Shown: piece by piece, positions 24,437 through 35,195 of the stretch
Position numbering within the stretch: the stretch's first letter is position 1
Layout of the letters: the number at the start of each line of letters is the position of its first letter
NCBI RefSeq assembly: GCF_038624605.1
Contig: NZ_CP152020.1
Coordinates: 1,481,312-1,545,311 of the forward strand
Length of the DNA stretch: 64,000 nt
Direction of reading: 5' to 3'
DNA from: Psychrobacillus sp. FSL K6-4046
GTDB lineage: Bacteria > Bacillota > Bacilli > Bacillales_A > Planococcaceae
Notes under the pieces: model-generated
Told to the model about the DNA's origin: nothing
Databases searched by the model: none
What the model saw: only the letters and a program-made list of their open reading frames with translations
Position numbers and translations under genes: made by a program

Positions 24437-24533
24437 ACAGCTAACACATCAAAATTGCGCGTGTTAATGACGGGTGATGACTTATCGCTTACCACGTGAA
24501 ATGCGTCCGAATAAAGGATAATCAATTCTACTC
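24437..24533 (+). repeat. decayed fragment of the 345-bp repeat
   Basis: GAGACAGCTAACACATCA through GCGCGTGTTAATGACGGGTG, GACTTATCGCTTACC, AATGCGTCCG and AATCAATTCTACTCT can be aligned with the core of the 24610-24950 copy. It has many substitutions and lacks the left part. It lies in the 956-bp gap between anmK and tig, which otherwise holds only a full repeat copy and the tig promoter. Confidence 0.7.
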
Positions 24534-24609
24534 TATAAATATAAAAGCATTCTAAATGTCATAATTCTTATATTTGTAGCTTGCGTTAGCAAATCAAAAT
24601 AAAAAATAT

Positions 24610-24950
24610 AAGCTTTGTTAAAGTTATTGGTTGATTTTTACTAACAATTCTTTTTATAGTGACTGTAAACATAAACAAGGAACTTTCAAATGGCTATTAA
24701 GAACATAAATAGATGATGAAATTGGGGTTAGTGACAGTTTTTCAGCTGTTTATGTTAGTATTTGTTAGCGCTTTATCGATGCTAAAGCTGTTACCGTTTA
24801 TTGATTGGAGCGCCAGACAGCGGCTCCTACGGGATGAGGGAGACAGATAAGACATCACAACCACGCGCGTAAGCGATGGTGGATGGCTTATCGCTCACCC
24901 CGAGGAAAGCGTCCGACCGGGAAGAAAAATCAATTCTACTCTCTGATTTA
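24610..24950 (+). repeat. dispersed ~345-bp repeat element, copy 2
   Basis: Collinear with copy 1 (4742-5080) from AAGCTTTGTTAAAGTTAT to the GC-rich core (CGGCTCCTACGGGATGAG ... GAGGAAAGCGTCCG) and AATCAATTCTACTCT, with scattered substitutions only. Same strand as copy 1, opposite to copy 3. Confidence 0.88.
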
Positions 24951-25169
24951 AGATTTCTCCTAACCTTTTACATAGCCAAATTATAAATTCAATTCATTTT
25001 ATGAATAGGAAAGACAGTAATTCCGATTTTATAGTTGACAACCCTATAAGGATTAAAGGATTATAAGTAATGAAGGTTATCTGTTAGGTAATAGTTTTAA
25101 AACCTTTACATAGCATATAGAAAATAGTTTACTAGGAAAATAGGCGAGCTTACTTGTATATCAATAATG

Positions 25170-25197
25170 TTGAAAGTCTAGTCAGTTATGCTATAAT
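25170..25197 (+). promoter_or_regulatory. sigma-A promoter of tig
   Basis: TTGAAA (25170-25175), 16-nt spacer, TATAAT (25192-25197) with an extended -10 TG one base before it. It lies ~105 nt before the tig start. Confidence 0.75.
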
Positions 25198-25302
25198 ATA
25201 CAAGTTGTCAATATAATTAGTGAAAAACTGTCCTGTTAAGTTTCAAACTTTTAATATACAGGCTACTAAATTATTGTAATTTATTTATTGGAGGTAGAAT
25301 AA

Positions 25303-26583
25303 ATGTCAGTTAAATGGGAAAAACAAGAAGGAAATAATGGTCTTTTAACAGTTGAAGTTGCTGCTGATGTAGTGAACAAAGGTTTAGACCAAGCTTTTAA
25401 GAAAGTGGTTAAGCAAATTAATGCACCTGGTTTCCGTAAAGGAAAAATGCCACGCCCAATTTTCGAAAAAATGTACGGAGTTGAGTCTTTATACCAAGAT
25501 GCATTAGATTTCATTCTTCCTGAAGCATATGCTTCAGCAATTGATGAGGCTGGAATCGATCCAGTAGATCGTCCAGAAATCGACATCGTAACTATGGAAA
25601 AAGGTCAACCTTTAGTGTTTACTGCTAATGTAGTAGTAAAACCAGAAGTAACTCTTGGCGATTACAAAGGTCTTGAAGTTACTAAGTTAGATCAAACAGT
25701 TACAGACGAAGAAATCGAAGAGCAACTTAAAGGGCATCAAGCTCGTTTAGCTGAATTAGTTGTAAAAGAAGATGCAATCGTTGAAGGTGACACTGCAGTA
25801 ATCGACTTTGAAGGATTTGTAGACGGAGAAGCATTTGAAGGTGGAGCAGGACAAGATTATCCTTTAGAAATCGGTTCTAACTCTTTCATCCCAGGCTTTG
25901 AAGGTCAATTAGTTGGCGTTAAAGCTGGCGAATCAAAAGACGTAGAAGTTACATTCCCAGAAGAATATCATGCAGCAGAATTAGCTGGTAAAGCAGCAAC
26001 TTTCAAAGTTACAGTTAAAGAAGTAAAAGGAAAAGAACTTCCTGAACTTAATGACGAGCTTGCTAAAGAAATTGATGCTGAGGTTGAAGGTCTTGAAGCT
26101 TTACGCACTAAGCTAAAAGAAGCAGCAACTGAAGAGAAAAAACAAATGTCTGAACAAAACCTTCGTGATGATCTAGTAGAAGCTGCAGCAGCAAACGCTA
26201 CTATCGATATCCCAGAAGCTATGATCGAAACAGAAGTAGACCGCATGCTACAAGAATTTGGTCAACGTCTAGAGCAACAAGGTATGAACTTAGAGCTTTA
26301 CTTCCAGTTCTCTGGTCAAGACGAAGCTGCTTTACGTGAGCAAATGACAGAAGATGCTAAAAAGCGTGTAAAAGTACAATTAACTATTGAAGCTATCTCA
26401 GAAAAAGAAGAGCTTCAATCTTCTGAAGAAGAGGTTAATGCTGAACTAGAAAAAATGAGTGCTCAATTCAATATGTCAGCTGATGATATTAAACGTGCAC
26501 TTGGTGGTACGGAAGTTCTTGAAAAAGACCTTCGCTTCCAAAAAACTGTGGAATTCTTAGTAGAAAACGCTAAAATTTCATAA
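25303..26583 (+). CDS. tig: trigger factor (ribosome-associated chaperone)
   Basis: Trigger factor binds ribosomal protein L23 at the exit tunnel and shields nascent chains. This 426-residue protein has the N-terminal ribosome-binding domain with signature [13 protein letters not shown] (residues ~45-57), a central FKBP-type PPIase domain ([35 protein letters not shown]) and the long helical C-terminal chaperone arms. The length equals that of Bacillus homologues. SD GGAGG 8-10 nt before ATG 25303. It precedes clpX as in B. subtilis. A terminator separates the two genes. Confidence 0.98.
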   Translation: MSVKWEKQEGNNGLLTVEVAADVVNKGLDQAFKKVVKQINAPGFRKGKMPRPIFEKMYGVESLYQDALDFILPEAYASAIDEAGIDPVDRPEIDIVTMEKGQPLVFTANVVVKPEVTLGDYKGLEVTKLDQTVTDEEIEEQLKGHQARLAELVVKEDAIVEGDTAVIDFEGFVDGEAFEGGAGQDYPLEIGSNSFIPGFEGQLVGVKAGESKDVEVTFPEEYHAAELAGKAATFKVTVKEVKGKELPELNDELAKEIDAEVEGLEALRTKLKEAATEEKKQMSEQNLRDDLVEAAAANATIDIPEAMIETEVDRMLQEFGQRLEQQGMNLELYFQFSGQDEAALREQMTEDAKKRVKVQLTIEAISEKEELQSSEEEVNAELEKMSAQFNMSADDIKRALGGTEVLEKDLRFQKTVEFLVENAKIS

Positions 26584-26607
26584 TTACACATAACGCGTTA
26601 TAATATA

Positions 26608-26640
26608 ACAAGGTACAGCATCTGTCTGTGCCTTGTTTTA
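26608..26640 (+). terminator. terminator between tig and clpX
   Basis: AACAAGGTACAG pairs with CTGTGCCTTGTT around a short loop, followed by a T-rich run. It separates the two transcription units. Confidence 0.8.
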
Positions 26641-26823
26641 TACATACATAACTTTTTTAGTATGGCGCTGTTGCTATCGTTGTCACTTGTATCTAGTCTG
26701 AATACTGCCTTGAGTAATGCAATCCGATGTTACAGCGTATATAGAATAAATCTTAAGCAAACTTATTATTTGATTCTGGACAAAGAATCTTGTAAGATAA
26801 TGGCTTGAATAGGGGTGAATATT

Positions 26824-28095
26824 TTGTTCAAATTCAATGATGAAAAAGGGAACTTAAAATGTTCTTTTTGTGGCAAGCCACAAGAACAAGTTCGTAAACT
26901 TGTTGCAGGACCTGGAGTTTACATTTGTGATGAATGTATAGATCTATGTTCTGAAATAGTGGAAGAGGAACTTGGCACAGAAGAAGAAGTAGAGTTCAAA
27001 GAAGTTCCAAAACCAAAAGAAATTTTAGCTATTCTTGATGAATACGTAATTGGCCAAGAGCGAGCAAAAAAATCACTTGCAGTAGCTGTTTATAACCATT
27101 ACAAACGTATTAATTCCAATAGCGTAATTGATGAAGTTGAATTATCTAAATCAAACATAGTTTTAATCGGACCAACAGGGAGCGGTAAAACTTTACTAGC
27201 TCAAACTTTAGCTAGAATTCTGAATGTTCCTTTTGCTATTGCAGATGCGACTTCATTAACAGAAGCTGGGTATGTTGGAGAAGATGTTGAGAATATCCTG
27301 TTAAAGCTTATTCAGTCAGCAGACTATGATATTGAAAGAGCAGAAAAAGGTATTATATATATAGATGAAATAGATAAAGTAGCTCGAAAATCTGAAAATC
27401 CTTCTATTACTAGAGATGTTTCAGGTGAAGGGGTACAACAAGCACTTCTAAAAATATTAGAAGGAACTGTTGCAAGCGTTCCACCACAAGGCGGACGTAA
27501 GCATCCTCATCAAGAATTCATTCAAATTGATACAACAAACATATTGTTTATCGTTGGAGGAGCATTTGATGGAATCGAACAAATTATTAAACGCCGTTTA
27601 GGTGAAAAAGTAATTGGTTTCGGTGCAGATCCAAATAAAGCAATAGTAGATGTAAAATCAGTATTATCCCAATTAATTCCTGAGGATTTACTAAAGTTTG
27701 GTTTAATCCCAGAATTTATAGGTCGTCTTCCAGTATTGGCTAGCTTAGAGCAATTGGATAACAATGCATTAGTACAGATTCTTACTGAGCCTAAGAATGC
27801 ACTAGTGAAGCAATACCAAAAAATGATTGAGTTGGATAATGTTAAGTTAACATTTGAAGATGAAGCTTTAGTGGAGATTGCGAAAGAAGCTATTGAGCGT
27901 AAGACTGGTGCTCGTGGATTACGTTCTATCATTGAGAATACAATGCTAGACGTTATGTATGAATTACCATCTCGTGAAGATATTGTGGAATGTGTGATTA
28001 CGAAAGAAACAATTACACAACACTCTCGTCCTAAGCTTTTATTGGAAGATGGGTCTGAACTTAAAGAAATAGACAACGAAAAAACATCGGCTTAA
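26824..28095 (+). CDS. clpX: ATP-dependent protease ATPase subunit ClpX
   Basis: ClpX is a hexameric AAA+ unfoldase that feeds substrates to ClpP. An N-terminal C4 zinc-binding domain (CSFCGKPQ... ICDECIDLC, residues ~12-37) is followed by the AAA+ module with Walker A GPTGSGKT, Walker [10 protein letters not shown], pore loop GYVGEDV, and the VIGFGADP region that docks on ClpP. The frame is open from GTG 26815, but AGGGGTGA overlaps that codon and is correctly spaced from TTG 26824. The latter gives [18 protein letters not shown], matching the conserved N-terminus (B. subtilis MFKFNEEKG), so the TTG start (423 residues) is used. Confidence 0.98.
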   Translation: MFKFNDEKGNLKCSFCGKPQEQVRKLVAGPGVYICDECIDLCSEIVEEELGTEEEVEFKEVPKPKEILAILDEYVIGQERAKKSLAVAVYNHYKRINSNSVIDEVELSKSNIVLIGPTGSGKTLLAQTLARILNVPFAIADATSLTEAGYVGEDVENILLKLIQSADYDIERAEKGIIYIDEIDKVARKSENPSITRDVSGEGVQQALLKILEGTVASVPPQGGRKHPHQEFIQIDTTNILFIVGGAFDGIEQIIKRRLGEKVIGFGADPNKAIVDVKSVLSQLIPEDLLKFGLIPEFIGRLPVLASLEQLDNNALVQILTEPKNALVKQYQKMIELDNVKLTFEDEALVEIAKEAIERKTGARGLRSIIENTMLDVMYELPSREDIVECVITKETITQHSRPKLLLEDGSELKEIDNEKTSA

Positions 28096-28255
28096 TAGCC
28101 ATTGAAAAAGCTGGCTTCCAAACTACGTGCACAGGCGCGAGCAAGGATGTCAGCTATTTCTCTTTATAACGTGAAATCTACCTCTTTTTATCCAGAGGAT
28201 TTACTGTATTATTAGGATATATAAAGGATACAATATGATGGAGGTGACTTCCAAG

Positions 28256-30571
28256 ATGGCAGAAAAGACGTATTACCCGGTATTACCCCTTCGTGGATTA
28301 TTTATATTTCCTACCATGGTGCTTCATATAGATATAGGTCGCGAGCGCTCCATCGCCGCTTTGAATACAGCAATGGAACGTGAGGAAAAACTATTTCTTT
28401 CTGCTCAGAGGGATTTAGGTATTGAACAGCCAGTGCAAGAGGATATTTATGATGTGGGAATAATTGCACACATAAAACAAGTGGTTAAACTACCTAACGG
28501 AACGATGAGAGTTTTAGTGGAAGGTTTACAGCGTGCAATTTGGGATGAATATAAAGTGACGGATACAATTGATGAAGTTACTGTATCGGCTTATATTGAG
28601 CCTAAAAACGCTGATCAAGAAGATCAAGCTTTAATGCGTACTCTATTACATAATTTCGAAAAGTATTCTAAAGCTTCGAAGCACGTATCGGAGGAAACAT
28701 ATCGTTCAGTAGCTGATATTGAAGAACCAGGTAGATTAGCTGATATGATTGCAGCAGCTCTGCCGTTAAAGATTTCAGGCAAACAAGAGATTTTGGAAAT
28801 TATGGATGTTAAAGAGCGCATGGAAACTTTAATCGTGCAGCTTTATAATGAACAAGAAATTTTGAATCTTGAGAAAAAAATTAACAATCGAGTTAAAAAT
28901 GCGATGGAAAGAACACAAAAAGAGTTCTACCTCCGTGAGCAAATGAAGGCGATTCAAACAGAGCTTGGTGATAAAGAAGGTAAGACTGGCGAGGTTGCCG
29001 AGTTAAAAAAACGAATTGAAAAAGCAGGCTTACCTGAGTCTACTAAAAAGAATGTACTGAAGGAATTAGACCGTTATGAAAAGCTGCCAACTCAAGCTCC
29101 AGAAAGTGGAGTAATTCGTAACTATATTGAATGGATTGTCTCTATTCCATGGTCTAATTCTACAGAAGACCAGTTAGATATTAAACGCTCAGAGCAAATT
29201 CTAGATCGCGATCATGATGGATTAGAAACTGTTAAAGAACGTGTACTAGAATATTTAGCAGTTCGTCAATTGACTAAATCACTAAGAGGACCAATTCTTT
29301 GTCTGTCTGGGCCACCAGGAGTCGGGAAAACCTCATTAGCTAAATCTATTGCAGAGTCACTTGGTAGAAAATTCGTTCGTATCTCTCTTGGAGGGGTAAG
29401 AGATGAATCAGAAATCCGTGGACATAGAAGAACCTATGTAGGCTCTATGCCTGGTCGTATTATTCAAGGGATGAAAAAGGCAGGAACGATCAATCCGTTA
29501 ATTCTCTTAGATGAAATTGACAAGATGTCCAATGACTTCCGTGGTGATCCTGCAGCTGCAATGCTAGAAGTGCTAGACCCAGAGCAAAATAACTCCTTTA
29601 GTGATCACTACATTGAGGAGACCTATGACTTATCCAATGTATTGTTTATTGCTACTGCTAATGATTTAAGCACAATTCCAGGTCCATTAAGAGACCGTAT
29701 GGAAATTATATCAATTGCGGGATATACAGAAATTGAAAAGCTGTCTATCGCTAAAAATCACTTGCTACCAAAGCAGCTTAAAGAGCATGGATTAAAGAAA
29801 ACTCAGCTTCAAGTGAAGGACGATGCACTTATAGATGTCATTCGTTATTATACTCGTGAGGCGGGTGTTCGTAGCTTAGAGAGAGTATTAGCTAATATTT
29901 GCCGTAAAGCAGCTCTGCTCATTGTTTCAGGTGATAAAAAACGAGTTACTATTTCCACAAAGAATTTGGAAGATACTATTGGTAAGCGAAAATTCCGTTA
30001 TGGACAAGCTGAATCGGAAAATCAAGTAGGCGTTGCAACTGGTCTTGCTTATACAACAGTTGGTGGGGATACACTTCAAATAGAGGTCTCCTTATCAGCC
30101 GGATCAGGTAAATTACAGCTTACAGGTAAACTTGGAGATGTTATGAAGGAATCGGCTCAAACCGCCTTATCTTACGTTCGCTCTAAGGCAGCTGATTTCG
30201 GAATTGATCCTACCTTCCATGAAAATAAGGATATTCATATTCACGTACCAGAAGGTGCTGTTCCAAAGGATGGCCCATCTGCAGGTATAACGATTGTGAC
30301 GGCACTTGTTTCTGCACTATCTAAACGACCAATTTTACGTGAGGTCGGGATGACTGGTGAGGTTACATTAAGAGGTCGAGTGTTGCCAATCGGTGGTTTA
30401 AAAGAAAAAACATTAAGTGCTCATCGCGCTGGCTTGACGACAATTATTTGTCCAAAAGACAACGAGCGTGATATTGAAGATATTCCAGAAAGTGTTCGCG
30501 AAGTATTAACATTCCATTTTGTTTCCGATGCTGAAGAGGTGCTTCAACTTGCATTAGAGGAGGCAAAATAA
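28256..30571 (+). CDS. lon: Lon protease (LonA)
   Basis: LonA is the cytosolic hexameric AAA+ serine protease for misfolded and regulatory proteins. At 771 residues the order is N-domain (YYPVLPLRGLFIFPTMVLHIDIGRE), coiled-coil linker, AAA+ with Walker A GPPGVGKTS and LLDEIDKM, and the protease domain with catalytic Ser in PKDGPSAGITIV and Lys in GGLKEKTLSAHRAG. An earlier in-frame ATG at 28235 precedes the ribosome-binding site GGAGGTGA (28240-28247). ATG 28256, 9 nt after it, gives the conserved MAEKTYYPVLPLRG start. It abuts ysxC, whose ATG follows the stop immediately. Confidence 0.97.
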   Translation: MAEKTYYPVLPLRGLFIFPTMVLHIDIGRERSIAALNTAMEREEKLFLSAQRDLGIEQPVQEDIYDVGIIAHIKQVVKLPNGTMRVLVEGLQRAIWDEYKVTDTIDEVTVSAYIEPKNADQEDQALMRTLLHNFEKYSKASKHVSEETYRSVADIEEPGRLADMIAAALPLKISGKQEILEIMDVKERMETLIVQLYNEQEILNLEKKINNRVKNAMERTQKEFYLREQMKAIQTELGDKEGKTGEVAELKKRIEKAGLPESTKKNVLKELDRYEKLPTQAPESGVIRNYIEWIVSIPWSNSTEDQLDIKRSEQILDRDHDGLETVKERVLEYLAVRQLTKSLRGPILCLSGPPGVGKTSLAKSIAESLGRKFVRISLGGVRDESEIRGHRRTYVGSMPGRIIQGMKKAGTINPLILLDEIDKMSNDFRGDPAAAMLEVLDPEQNNSFSDHYIEETYDLSNVLFIATANDLSTIPGPLRDRMEIISIAGYTEIEKLSIAKNHLLPKQLKEHGLKKTQLQVKDDALIDVIRYYTREAGVRSLERVLANICRKAALLIVSGDKKRVTISTKNLEDTIGKRKFRYGQAESENQVGVATGLAYTTVGGDTLQIEVSLSAGSGKLQLTGKLGDVMKESAQTALSYVRSKAADFGIDPTFHENKDIHIHVPEGAVPKDGPSAGITIVTALVSALSKRPILREVGMTGEVTLRGRVLPIGGLKEKTLSAHRAGLTTIICPKDNERDIEDIPESVREVLTFHFVSDAEEVLQLALEEAK

Positions 30572-31153
30572 ATGAAAATTCATAACGTCGAACTATTAAT
30601 AAGTGCCGTAAGGCCAGCGCAATATCCAGAAGGTGACTTACCGGAATTTGCGCTTGCTGGGCGCTCCAATGTTGGAAAATCTTCGTTCATCAATAAGATG
30701 ATTGGGAGAAAAAGCATGGCTCGTATTTCTTCCAAGCCAGGTAAGACACAAACACTGAACTTTTATAAGCTAGAAGAAGATCTGCTATTTGTCGATGTAC
30801 CTGGATACGGATATGCAAAGGTATCAAAATCGGAACGTGCCGCGTGGGGTAAAATGATCGAAACTTATTTTACCTCTCGTGAGGTTCTAAAAGGTGTGCT
30901 ATTAATAGTGGATTTAAGACATCCACCTACTAAAGATGACTGTATGATGTATGATTTCTTGAAGCATTACAACATTCCATGTATCGTAATCGCTACAAAA
31001 GCGGACAAAATTCCTAAAGGAAAATGGGACAAACATAAGAAGATTGTTAAAGACGAACTTCAAATGGATAAAAGCGATCCACTAATTGTTTTCTCTTCCG
31101 AAACTGGGCTAGGATTCGATGCAGCTTGGAAGGAAATCGAAACTAGAATGTAG
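30572..31153 (+). CDS. ysxC: ribosome-biogenesis GTPase YsxC/EngB
   Basis: An essential small GTPase for 50S assembly. In its 193 residues the G motifs are G1 [10 protein letters not shown] (residues ~31-40), G2 around KPGKTQT, G3 DVPGYGYA and G4 TKADK, with G5 SSETGLG. It starts at the base after the lon stop codon, so it is translationally coupled to lon, an arrangement conserved in Bacillus. A terminator at 31213 ends the unit. Confidence 0.97.
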   Translation: MKIHNVELLISAVRPAQYPEGDLPEFALAGRSNVGKSSFINKMIGRKSMARISSKPGKTQTLNFYKLEEDLLFVDVPGYGYAKVSKSERAAWGKMIETYFTSREVLKGVLLIVDLRHPPTKDDCMMYDFLKHYNIPCIVIATKADKIPKGKWDKHKKIVKDELQMDKSDPLIVFSSETGLGFDAAWKEIETRM

Positions 31154-31212
31154 TATTTTCATATACACTTTTTTTGCCTTAAATTAAGTCGTTAATAAGT
31201 CTAGATAAGATT

Positions 31213-31257
31213 AAAAAAGATTAATTGGGGAATACCATCCTTAGTTAATCTTTTTTT
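31213..31257 (+). terminator. terminator after ysxC
   Basis: AAAAAAGATTAA (31213-31224) pairs with TTAATCTTTTTT (31245-31256), and the A and T flanks extend it. It probably works in both directions. Confidence 0.8.
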
Positions 31258-31363
31258 GTGCGAATAGTTAATCTAATAAAGCACCAATTACTAGCAAGCG
31301 TCGTTTAGATGAGCGGAAGGCATCCGCCGAGAGCTTAAACAAAAGGGTTGATTTGTAATACAA

Positions 31364-31712
31364 AGAAATTTTAAATCAGAGAGTAGAATTGATTTCCGCC
31401 CCAGCCGGACGCTTTCCTCGGGGTGAGCGATAAGCCCTCACCCATCGCTTACGCGCGTGGTTGTGAGGTCTTATCTGTCTCACTCATCCCGTAGGAGTCG
31501 CCGTCTGGTGCTCCAATCAATAAATGGAGCAGCTTTAGCATCCATAAAGCGCTAACAAATTTACTCCCAGAAACATAGCAAAAAATGTCACCAATCTCAA
31601 TTTCATCATCTATATATGTTCTTAATAGCTATTTGAAAGTTCTTTTGTTTATGTCTACAGTCACTATAAAAAAGAATAGTTAGCAAAATCAACCAATAAC
31701 TTTAACAAAGCT
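31364..31712 (-). repeat. dispersed ~345-bp repeat element, copy 3 (inverted)
   Basis: The reverse complement of copies 1 and 2: it reads AGAAATTTTAAATCAGAGAG and AGAGTAGAATTGATTTCCGC on the left, then the GC-rich core (CGGACGCTTTCCTCGGGGTG ... CATCCCGTAGGAGTCGCCG), and ends AATAACTTTAACAAAGCT. It fills most of the 817-bp gap between ysxC and hemA. The rest of that gap holds a terminator, a short GC-rich hairpin near 31310-31325 and the hemA promoter region. Confidence 0.88.
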
Positions 31713-31855
31713 AAAAGTATTAAAAAGTATTAATTATCGTGATTTAATTAAAAATAGGAATTATGATAATGGTCAAAAATTAAAATTGAATAGTTAATCT
31801 TTTATAAACTTGGACAGAATGTTTGTATTGGCCAATCTTTTTTGCTATTATTAAT

Positions 31856-31870
31856 TTATAATAATTCTAA
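31856..31870. promoter_or_regulatory. near-consensus PerR box upstream of hemA
   Basis: TTATAATAATTCTAA matches 14 of 15 positions of the PerR operator consensus TTATAATNATTATAA. In B. subtilis PerR represses hemAXCDBL and lifts repression on peroxide stress, so a box 100 nt before hemA fits. It lies about 55 bp upstream of the -10 hexamer, rather far for simple promoter occlusion. Confidence 0.65.
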
Positions 31871-31922
31871 ATAAGATTTCATAGCTTGTTCACAAATGTC
31901 GAATTCTCTACTTGTGAACCTA

Positions 31923-31931
31923 TGCTATAAT
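31923..31931 (+). promoter_or_regulatory. extended -10 promoter of hemA operon
   Basis: TGCTATAAT, an extended -10, 40 nt before the hemA start. No good -35 hexamer is seen at 16-18 nt, which is common for extended -10 promoters. Confidence 0.6.
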
Positions 31932-31970
31932 AGGTCTTATGAAATGAACGTGAAAGGGTGACATGACTCC

Positions 31971-33335
31971 ATGCACACACTAGTGGTAGGTGTCAATTAT
32001 CGTACTGCACCTGTTGAGATTCGTGAAAAGCTTTCTTTTGTTGAAGCTGAGCTTCCAAATGCGATGCAGGCGTTACAAGAACAGAAAAGTATTTTAGAAA
32101 ACGTTATTGTGTCTACATGTAACCGTACTGAAATTTACGCTACTGTAGATCAATTGCATACAGGAAGATACTACGTTAAACAATTTCTAGCAAATTGGTT
32201 CGATATCCCAATGGAGAACCTTTCTAGATATTTATTTATTCATGAAGATAATGAAGCAAATAATCACTTATTCCGTGTTACTGCTGGAGTCGACTCCATG
32301 GTTCTAGGCGAGACTCAAATTTTGGGACAAGTGAAGAAGAGCTTTTTAAATGGGCAAGAAAATGGGACAACTGGCACGATATTTAACCAATTATTTAAAC
32401 AAGCAGTGACGTTTGCGAAACGTGCTCATGCGGAGACATCTATTGGTGAAAATGCAGTATCTGTTTCTTATGCGGCAGTTGAGTTAGGTAAAAAAATATT
32501 TGGTTCGTTAAATCATAAGCACGTGGTCATTCTAGGTGCCGGAAAAATGGGCGAGTTAGCTATCCAAAACCTACATGGTAGCGGGGCTGAAAAGGTAACC
32601 GTTATAAATCGTACGTATGAGAAAGCAAAGGAGCTTGCTTCTAAATTTGCTGGAAATGCTAAGCCGATGGACGAACTTCAATGTGCATTATTAGAGGCGG
32701 ATATTCTTATCAGCTCTACAGGTGCTACTGAATATGTAATTGACCTGGAGCTAATGCAGTTCGTAGACCGTTTACGTAAAGGGAAGCCTTTATTCATGGT
32801 AGACATTGCTGTACCGAGAGACTTAGATCCACGTATCGGTGATTTACCAAACGTGTTCTTATATGATATTGATGATCTTCAAGGAATTGTAGAAGCGAAT
32901 CTTGCAGAAAGAGAACGTGCTGCAGTCCAAATCAATAAAATGATTGAGACAGAAATTGATCAGTTTAATGAATGGGTAGCTACGCTTGGAGTAGTGCCAA
33001 TCATATCTGCATTACGTCAAAAAGCTAACAGAATTCAAATGGAAACAATGAGTTCTATTGAAAACAAGATGCCGAACTTATCTGATCGTGAACGAAAAAT
33101 ATTAAATAAACATACGAAATCAATTGTTAATCAGCTTTTAAAAGAGCCAATACTACAAGCTAAAGAGCTTTCTACTTCTAAAAATCCAGGTGAACAGCTT
33201 CAATTATTCCAACAGATCTTTGGTATTGAGGATGATGTAAAGAAGGAAGTAGAAAGCCAAGCTGAAAAAGCAAAAATTAATTTGAAGCAAGCGTTAATGC
33301 ATCAAGATTTAAAAGAGAACTTAACGTTCAATTAA
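31971..33335 (+). CDS. hemA: glutamyl-tRNA reductase
   Basis: HemA reduces glutamyl-tRNA to glutamate-1-semialdehyde with NADPH, the first and controlled step of C5 haem synthesis. This 454-residue protein has the catalytic domain [20 protein letters not shown] with the active-site Cys50 in [11 protein letters not shown], the NADPH-binding GAGKMGELA (~190) and a helical dimerisation tail. SD AAAGGGTGA before ATG 31971. First gene of hemAXCDBL. Likely regulation is by PerR through the box at 31856, and by haem/HemX acting on HemA stability. Confidence 0.97.
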   Translation: MHTLVVGVNYRTAPVEIREKLSFVEAELPNAMQALQEQKSILENVIVSTCNRTEIYATVDQLHTGRYYVKQFLANWFDIPMENLSRYLFIHEDNEANNHLFRVTAGVDSMVLGETQILGQVKKSFLNGQENGTTGTIFNQLFKQAVTFAKRAHAETSIGENAVSVSYAAVELGKKIFGSLNHKHVVILGAGKMGELAIQNLHGSGAEKVTVINRTYEKAKELASKFAGNAKPMDELQCALLEADILISSTGATEYVIDLELMQFVDRLRKGKPLFMVDIAVPRDLDPRIGDLPNVFLYDIDDLQGIVEANLAERERAAVQINKMIETEIDQFNEWVATLGVVPIISALRQKANRIQMETMSSIENKMPNLSDRERKILNKHTKSIVNQLLKEPILQAKELSTSKNPGEQLQLFQQIFGIEDDVKKEVESQAEKAKINLKQALMHQDLKENLTFN

Positions 33336-33337
33336 TC

Positions 33338-33395
33338 TAAAGGAGGTGTTTTTGTATCTTTATGGAAACTAGAGAGATATAAAAACGCCTTTTTT
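33338..33395 (+). terminator. stem-loop/attenuator between hemA and hemX containing an orphan SD
   Basis: AAAGGAGGTGTTTTTGTATC (33338-33357) pairs with GATATAAAAACGCCTTT (33376-33392) with a small bulge, followed by Ts. The left arm is a perfect Shine-Dalgarno sequence, yet only a six-codon frame (ATG 33364, METREI) follows it. It may be a partial terminator or a leader-peptide attenuator that lowers downstream hem expression. Confidence 0.55.
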
Positions 33396-33418
33396 GTTGT
33401 ACAAAGGGAGAAATTTAT

Positions 33419-34249
33419 ATGGCTGATTTGACGATGACACGGCTCCACGAGATTATGGTCGTCCTTCAATCCGTTAGCCTTGTCTTCTATTTTATAGATT
33501 ATCTTAATAAGGATCGGCAAGTTCATCGCTTGGCGGTAGGGCTTCTTTCCATCGTCTGGCTACTTCAAACGGTGTTTTTAGTGTTGTATATGGTTGAAAT
33601 GAAGCGCTTTCCAATTTTATCGTTGTTTGAAGGGATTTACTTTTATGCATGGCTCATCATTTTGCTTTCCTTAGTCATGCAGCTAGTTTTCAAATCAGAT
33701 TTGCCTGGATTCTTTTTAAATATTATTGGTTTCATATTTATGACTATCCATACATTTGCCCCGAGTCAATTGGAGCAATCTCCAGTAGGTGATGCACTCC
33801 GATCGGAGTTATTATTCATTCACATTACATTTGCATTTTTAGCATACGCAGCATTTGCTTTATCGTTTGTTTTTTCTATTCTTTATTTGATATTGTATAG
33901 AGTGTTGAAGAAGAAAAAGTGGACAAAGCAATTTAGTAGATTACCTTCACTACAGCATGCGGAAACAGGAATGACTCTGTCTATTATTACTGGAATACCT
34001 TTATTGTTTGTAAGTCTCGTTCTTGGGTTACAATGGGCTTATATATCTTTAAATGAGTTTTCTATATTTGATTTTAAGATTGTTAATTCCTTTATTCTAT
34101 TAGTTCTATATATTGTCGTTCTTTTAATAAGAAAGGGTGTACGATATAAAGGAACGAATTATGCGTGGATTCACGTATATGCATTTTTATTTGTTATAAT
34201 TAATTTTTTACTAGGTAGTCAATTATCACAATTCCATTTTTGGTATTAA
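33419..34249 (+). CDS. hemX: HemX, membrane protein controlling HemA level (CcsA/YtpJ-like)
   Basis: A 276-residue integral membrane protein with eight or so hydrophobic segments and the cytochrome-c-assembly-type fold ([40 protein letters not shown]). In B. subtilis the equivalent HemX lowers the amount of HemA post-translationally. SD AAAGGGAG before ATG 33419. It lies between hemA and hemC as in the canonical operon and is separated from hemA by the attenuator-like hairpin. Confidence 0.93.
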   Translation: MADLTMTRLHEIMVVLQSVSLVFYFIDYLNKDRQVHRLAVGLLSIVWLLQTVFLVLYMVEMKRFPILSLFEGIYFYAWLIILLSLVMQLVFKSDLPGFFLNIIGFIFMTIHTFAPSQLEQSPVGDALRSELLFIHITFAFLAYAAFALSFVFSILYLILYRVLKKKKWTKQFSRLPSLQHAETGMTLSIITGIPLLFVSLVLGLQWAYISLNEFSIFDFKIVNSFILLVLYIVVLLIRKGVRYKGTNYAWIHVYAFLFVIINFLLGSQLSQFHFWY

Positions 34250-34265
34250 GAAAGGTAGCGTGTTT

Positions 34266-35195
34266 ATGCGTAAAATTATTGTAGGTTCAAGAAGAAGTAA
34301 ATTAGCTCTAACACAAACGAAATGGTTTATTCAACAAATGAAAGATATGGGCGCACCATTTGAGTTTGAAATAAAAGAGATTGTTACAAAGGGAGATCAA
34401 ATCTTAAATGTAACACTTTCCAAAGTTGGAGGGAAAGGTCTATTCGTTAAGGAAATTGAGCAAGCGTTATTTGACAAGGAAATAGATTTTGCCGTACATA
34501 GCATGAAGGATATGCCATCAGTCTTGCCTCCTGGCTTAGTAATGGGATGTACTCCTAAGCGTATCGATGAACGTGATGCTTTCATTTCTACAGGACATGT
34601 GAAGCTAATGGATTTACCTAAGGGAGCTATTGTAGGGACAAGTAGTCTACGCAGAAGCGCTCAATTACTATTATTACGTCCAGATATCGAGATTAAGTGG
34701 ATACGAGGCAACGTGGATACAAGGCTGCAAAAGCTTCAAGATGGAGAATATGACGCTATAATCTTAGCAGCAGCTGGACTTAAACGACTTGGCTGGAGTG
34801 ACGAAGTAGTAACAGAGTATATTTCCGTTGAGGATTGTGTTCCAGCGGTAGGGCAAGGGTCATTGGGAGTTGAATGTCGTGAAGATGACAAGGAGCTTCT
34901 AAATGAGCTTCAAAAACTTTCAGACAAAGAAACTTGGGATACCGTTCTTGCTGAACGTACATTTTTAGCTGCTATGGATGGCGGATGTCAGGTTCCGATA
35001 GCAGGGCATGCTGTTATGAATGGCAATGAGATTACGTTCACTGGACTTATTGCAGCACCAGATGCGTCTGTTGTGTACAAAGAAGTAGTATCTGGAACAA
35101 ACCCAGTAACAGTAGGGAAAGAAGCGGCACGAATTTTAACGGAACAAGGAGCTTTCGATTTAATCCAAAAGGTTAAGGCTGATTTAAATGTTTAA
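34266..35195 (+). CDS. hemC: porphobilinogen deaminase (hydroxymethylbilane synthase)
   Basis: HemC joins four porphobilinogens into hydroxymethylbilane using a covalent dipyrromethane cofactor. The 309 residues include [18 protein letters not shown] at the start, [35 protein letters not shown] and the cofactor cysteine in [11 protein letters not shown]. The frame is open from GTG 34260, but AAAGGT (34251-34256) is only 3 nt from it and 9 nt from ATG 34266, which also gives the conserved N-terminus. It overlaps hemD by 8 nt. Confidence 0.97.
   Translation: MRKIIVGSRRSKLALTQTKWFIQQMKDMGAPFEFEIKEIVTKGDQILNVTLSKVGGKGLFVKEIEQALFDKEIDFAVHSMKDMPSVLPPGLVMGCTPKRIDERDAFISTGHVKLMDLPKGAIVGTSSLRRSAQLLLLRPDIEIKWIRGNVDTRLQKLQDGEYDAIILAAAGLKRLGWSDEVVTEYISVEDCVPAVGQGSLGVECREDDKELLNELQKLSDKETWDTVLAERTFLAAMDGGCQVPIAGHAVMNGNEITFTGLIAAPDASVVYKEVVSGTNPVTVGKEAARILTEQGAFDLIQKVKADLNV

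Noticed and set aside
27522-28076. Minus-strand open frame of 184 codons opposite clpX
   Set aside because: Shadow frame; clpX is certain on the plus strand and no initiation signal supports the reverse frame.
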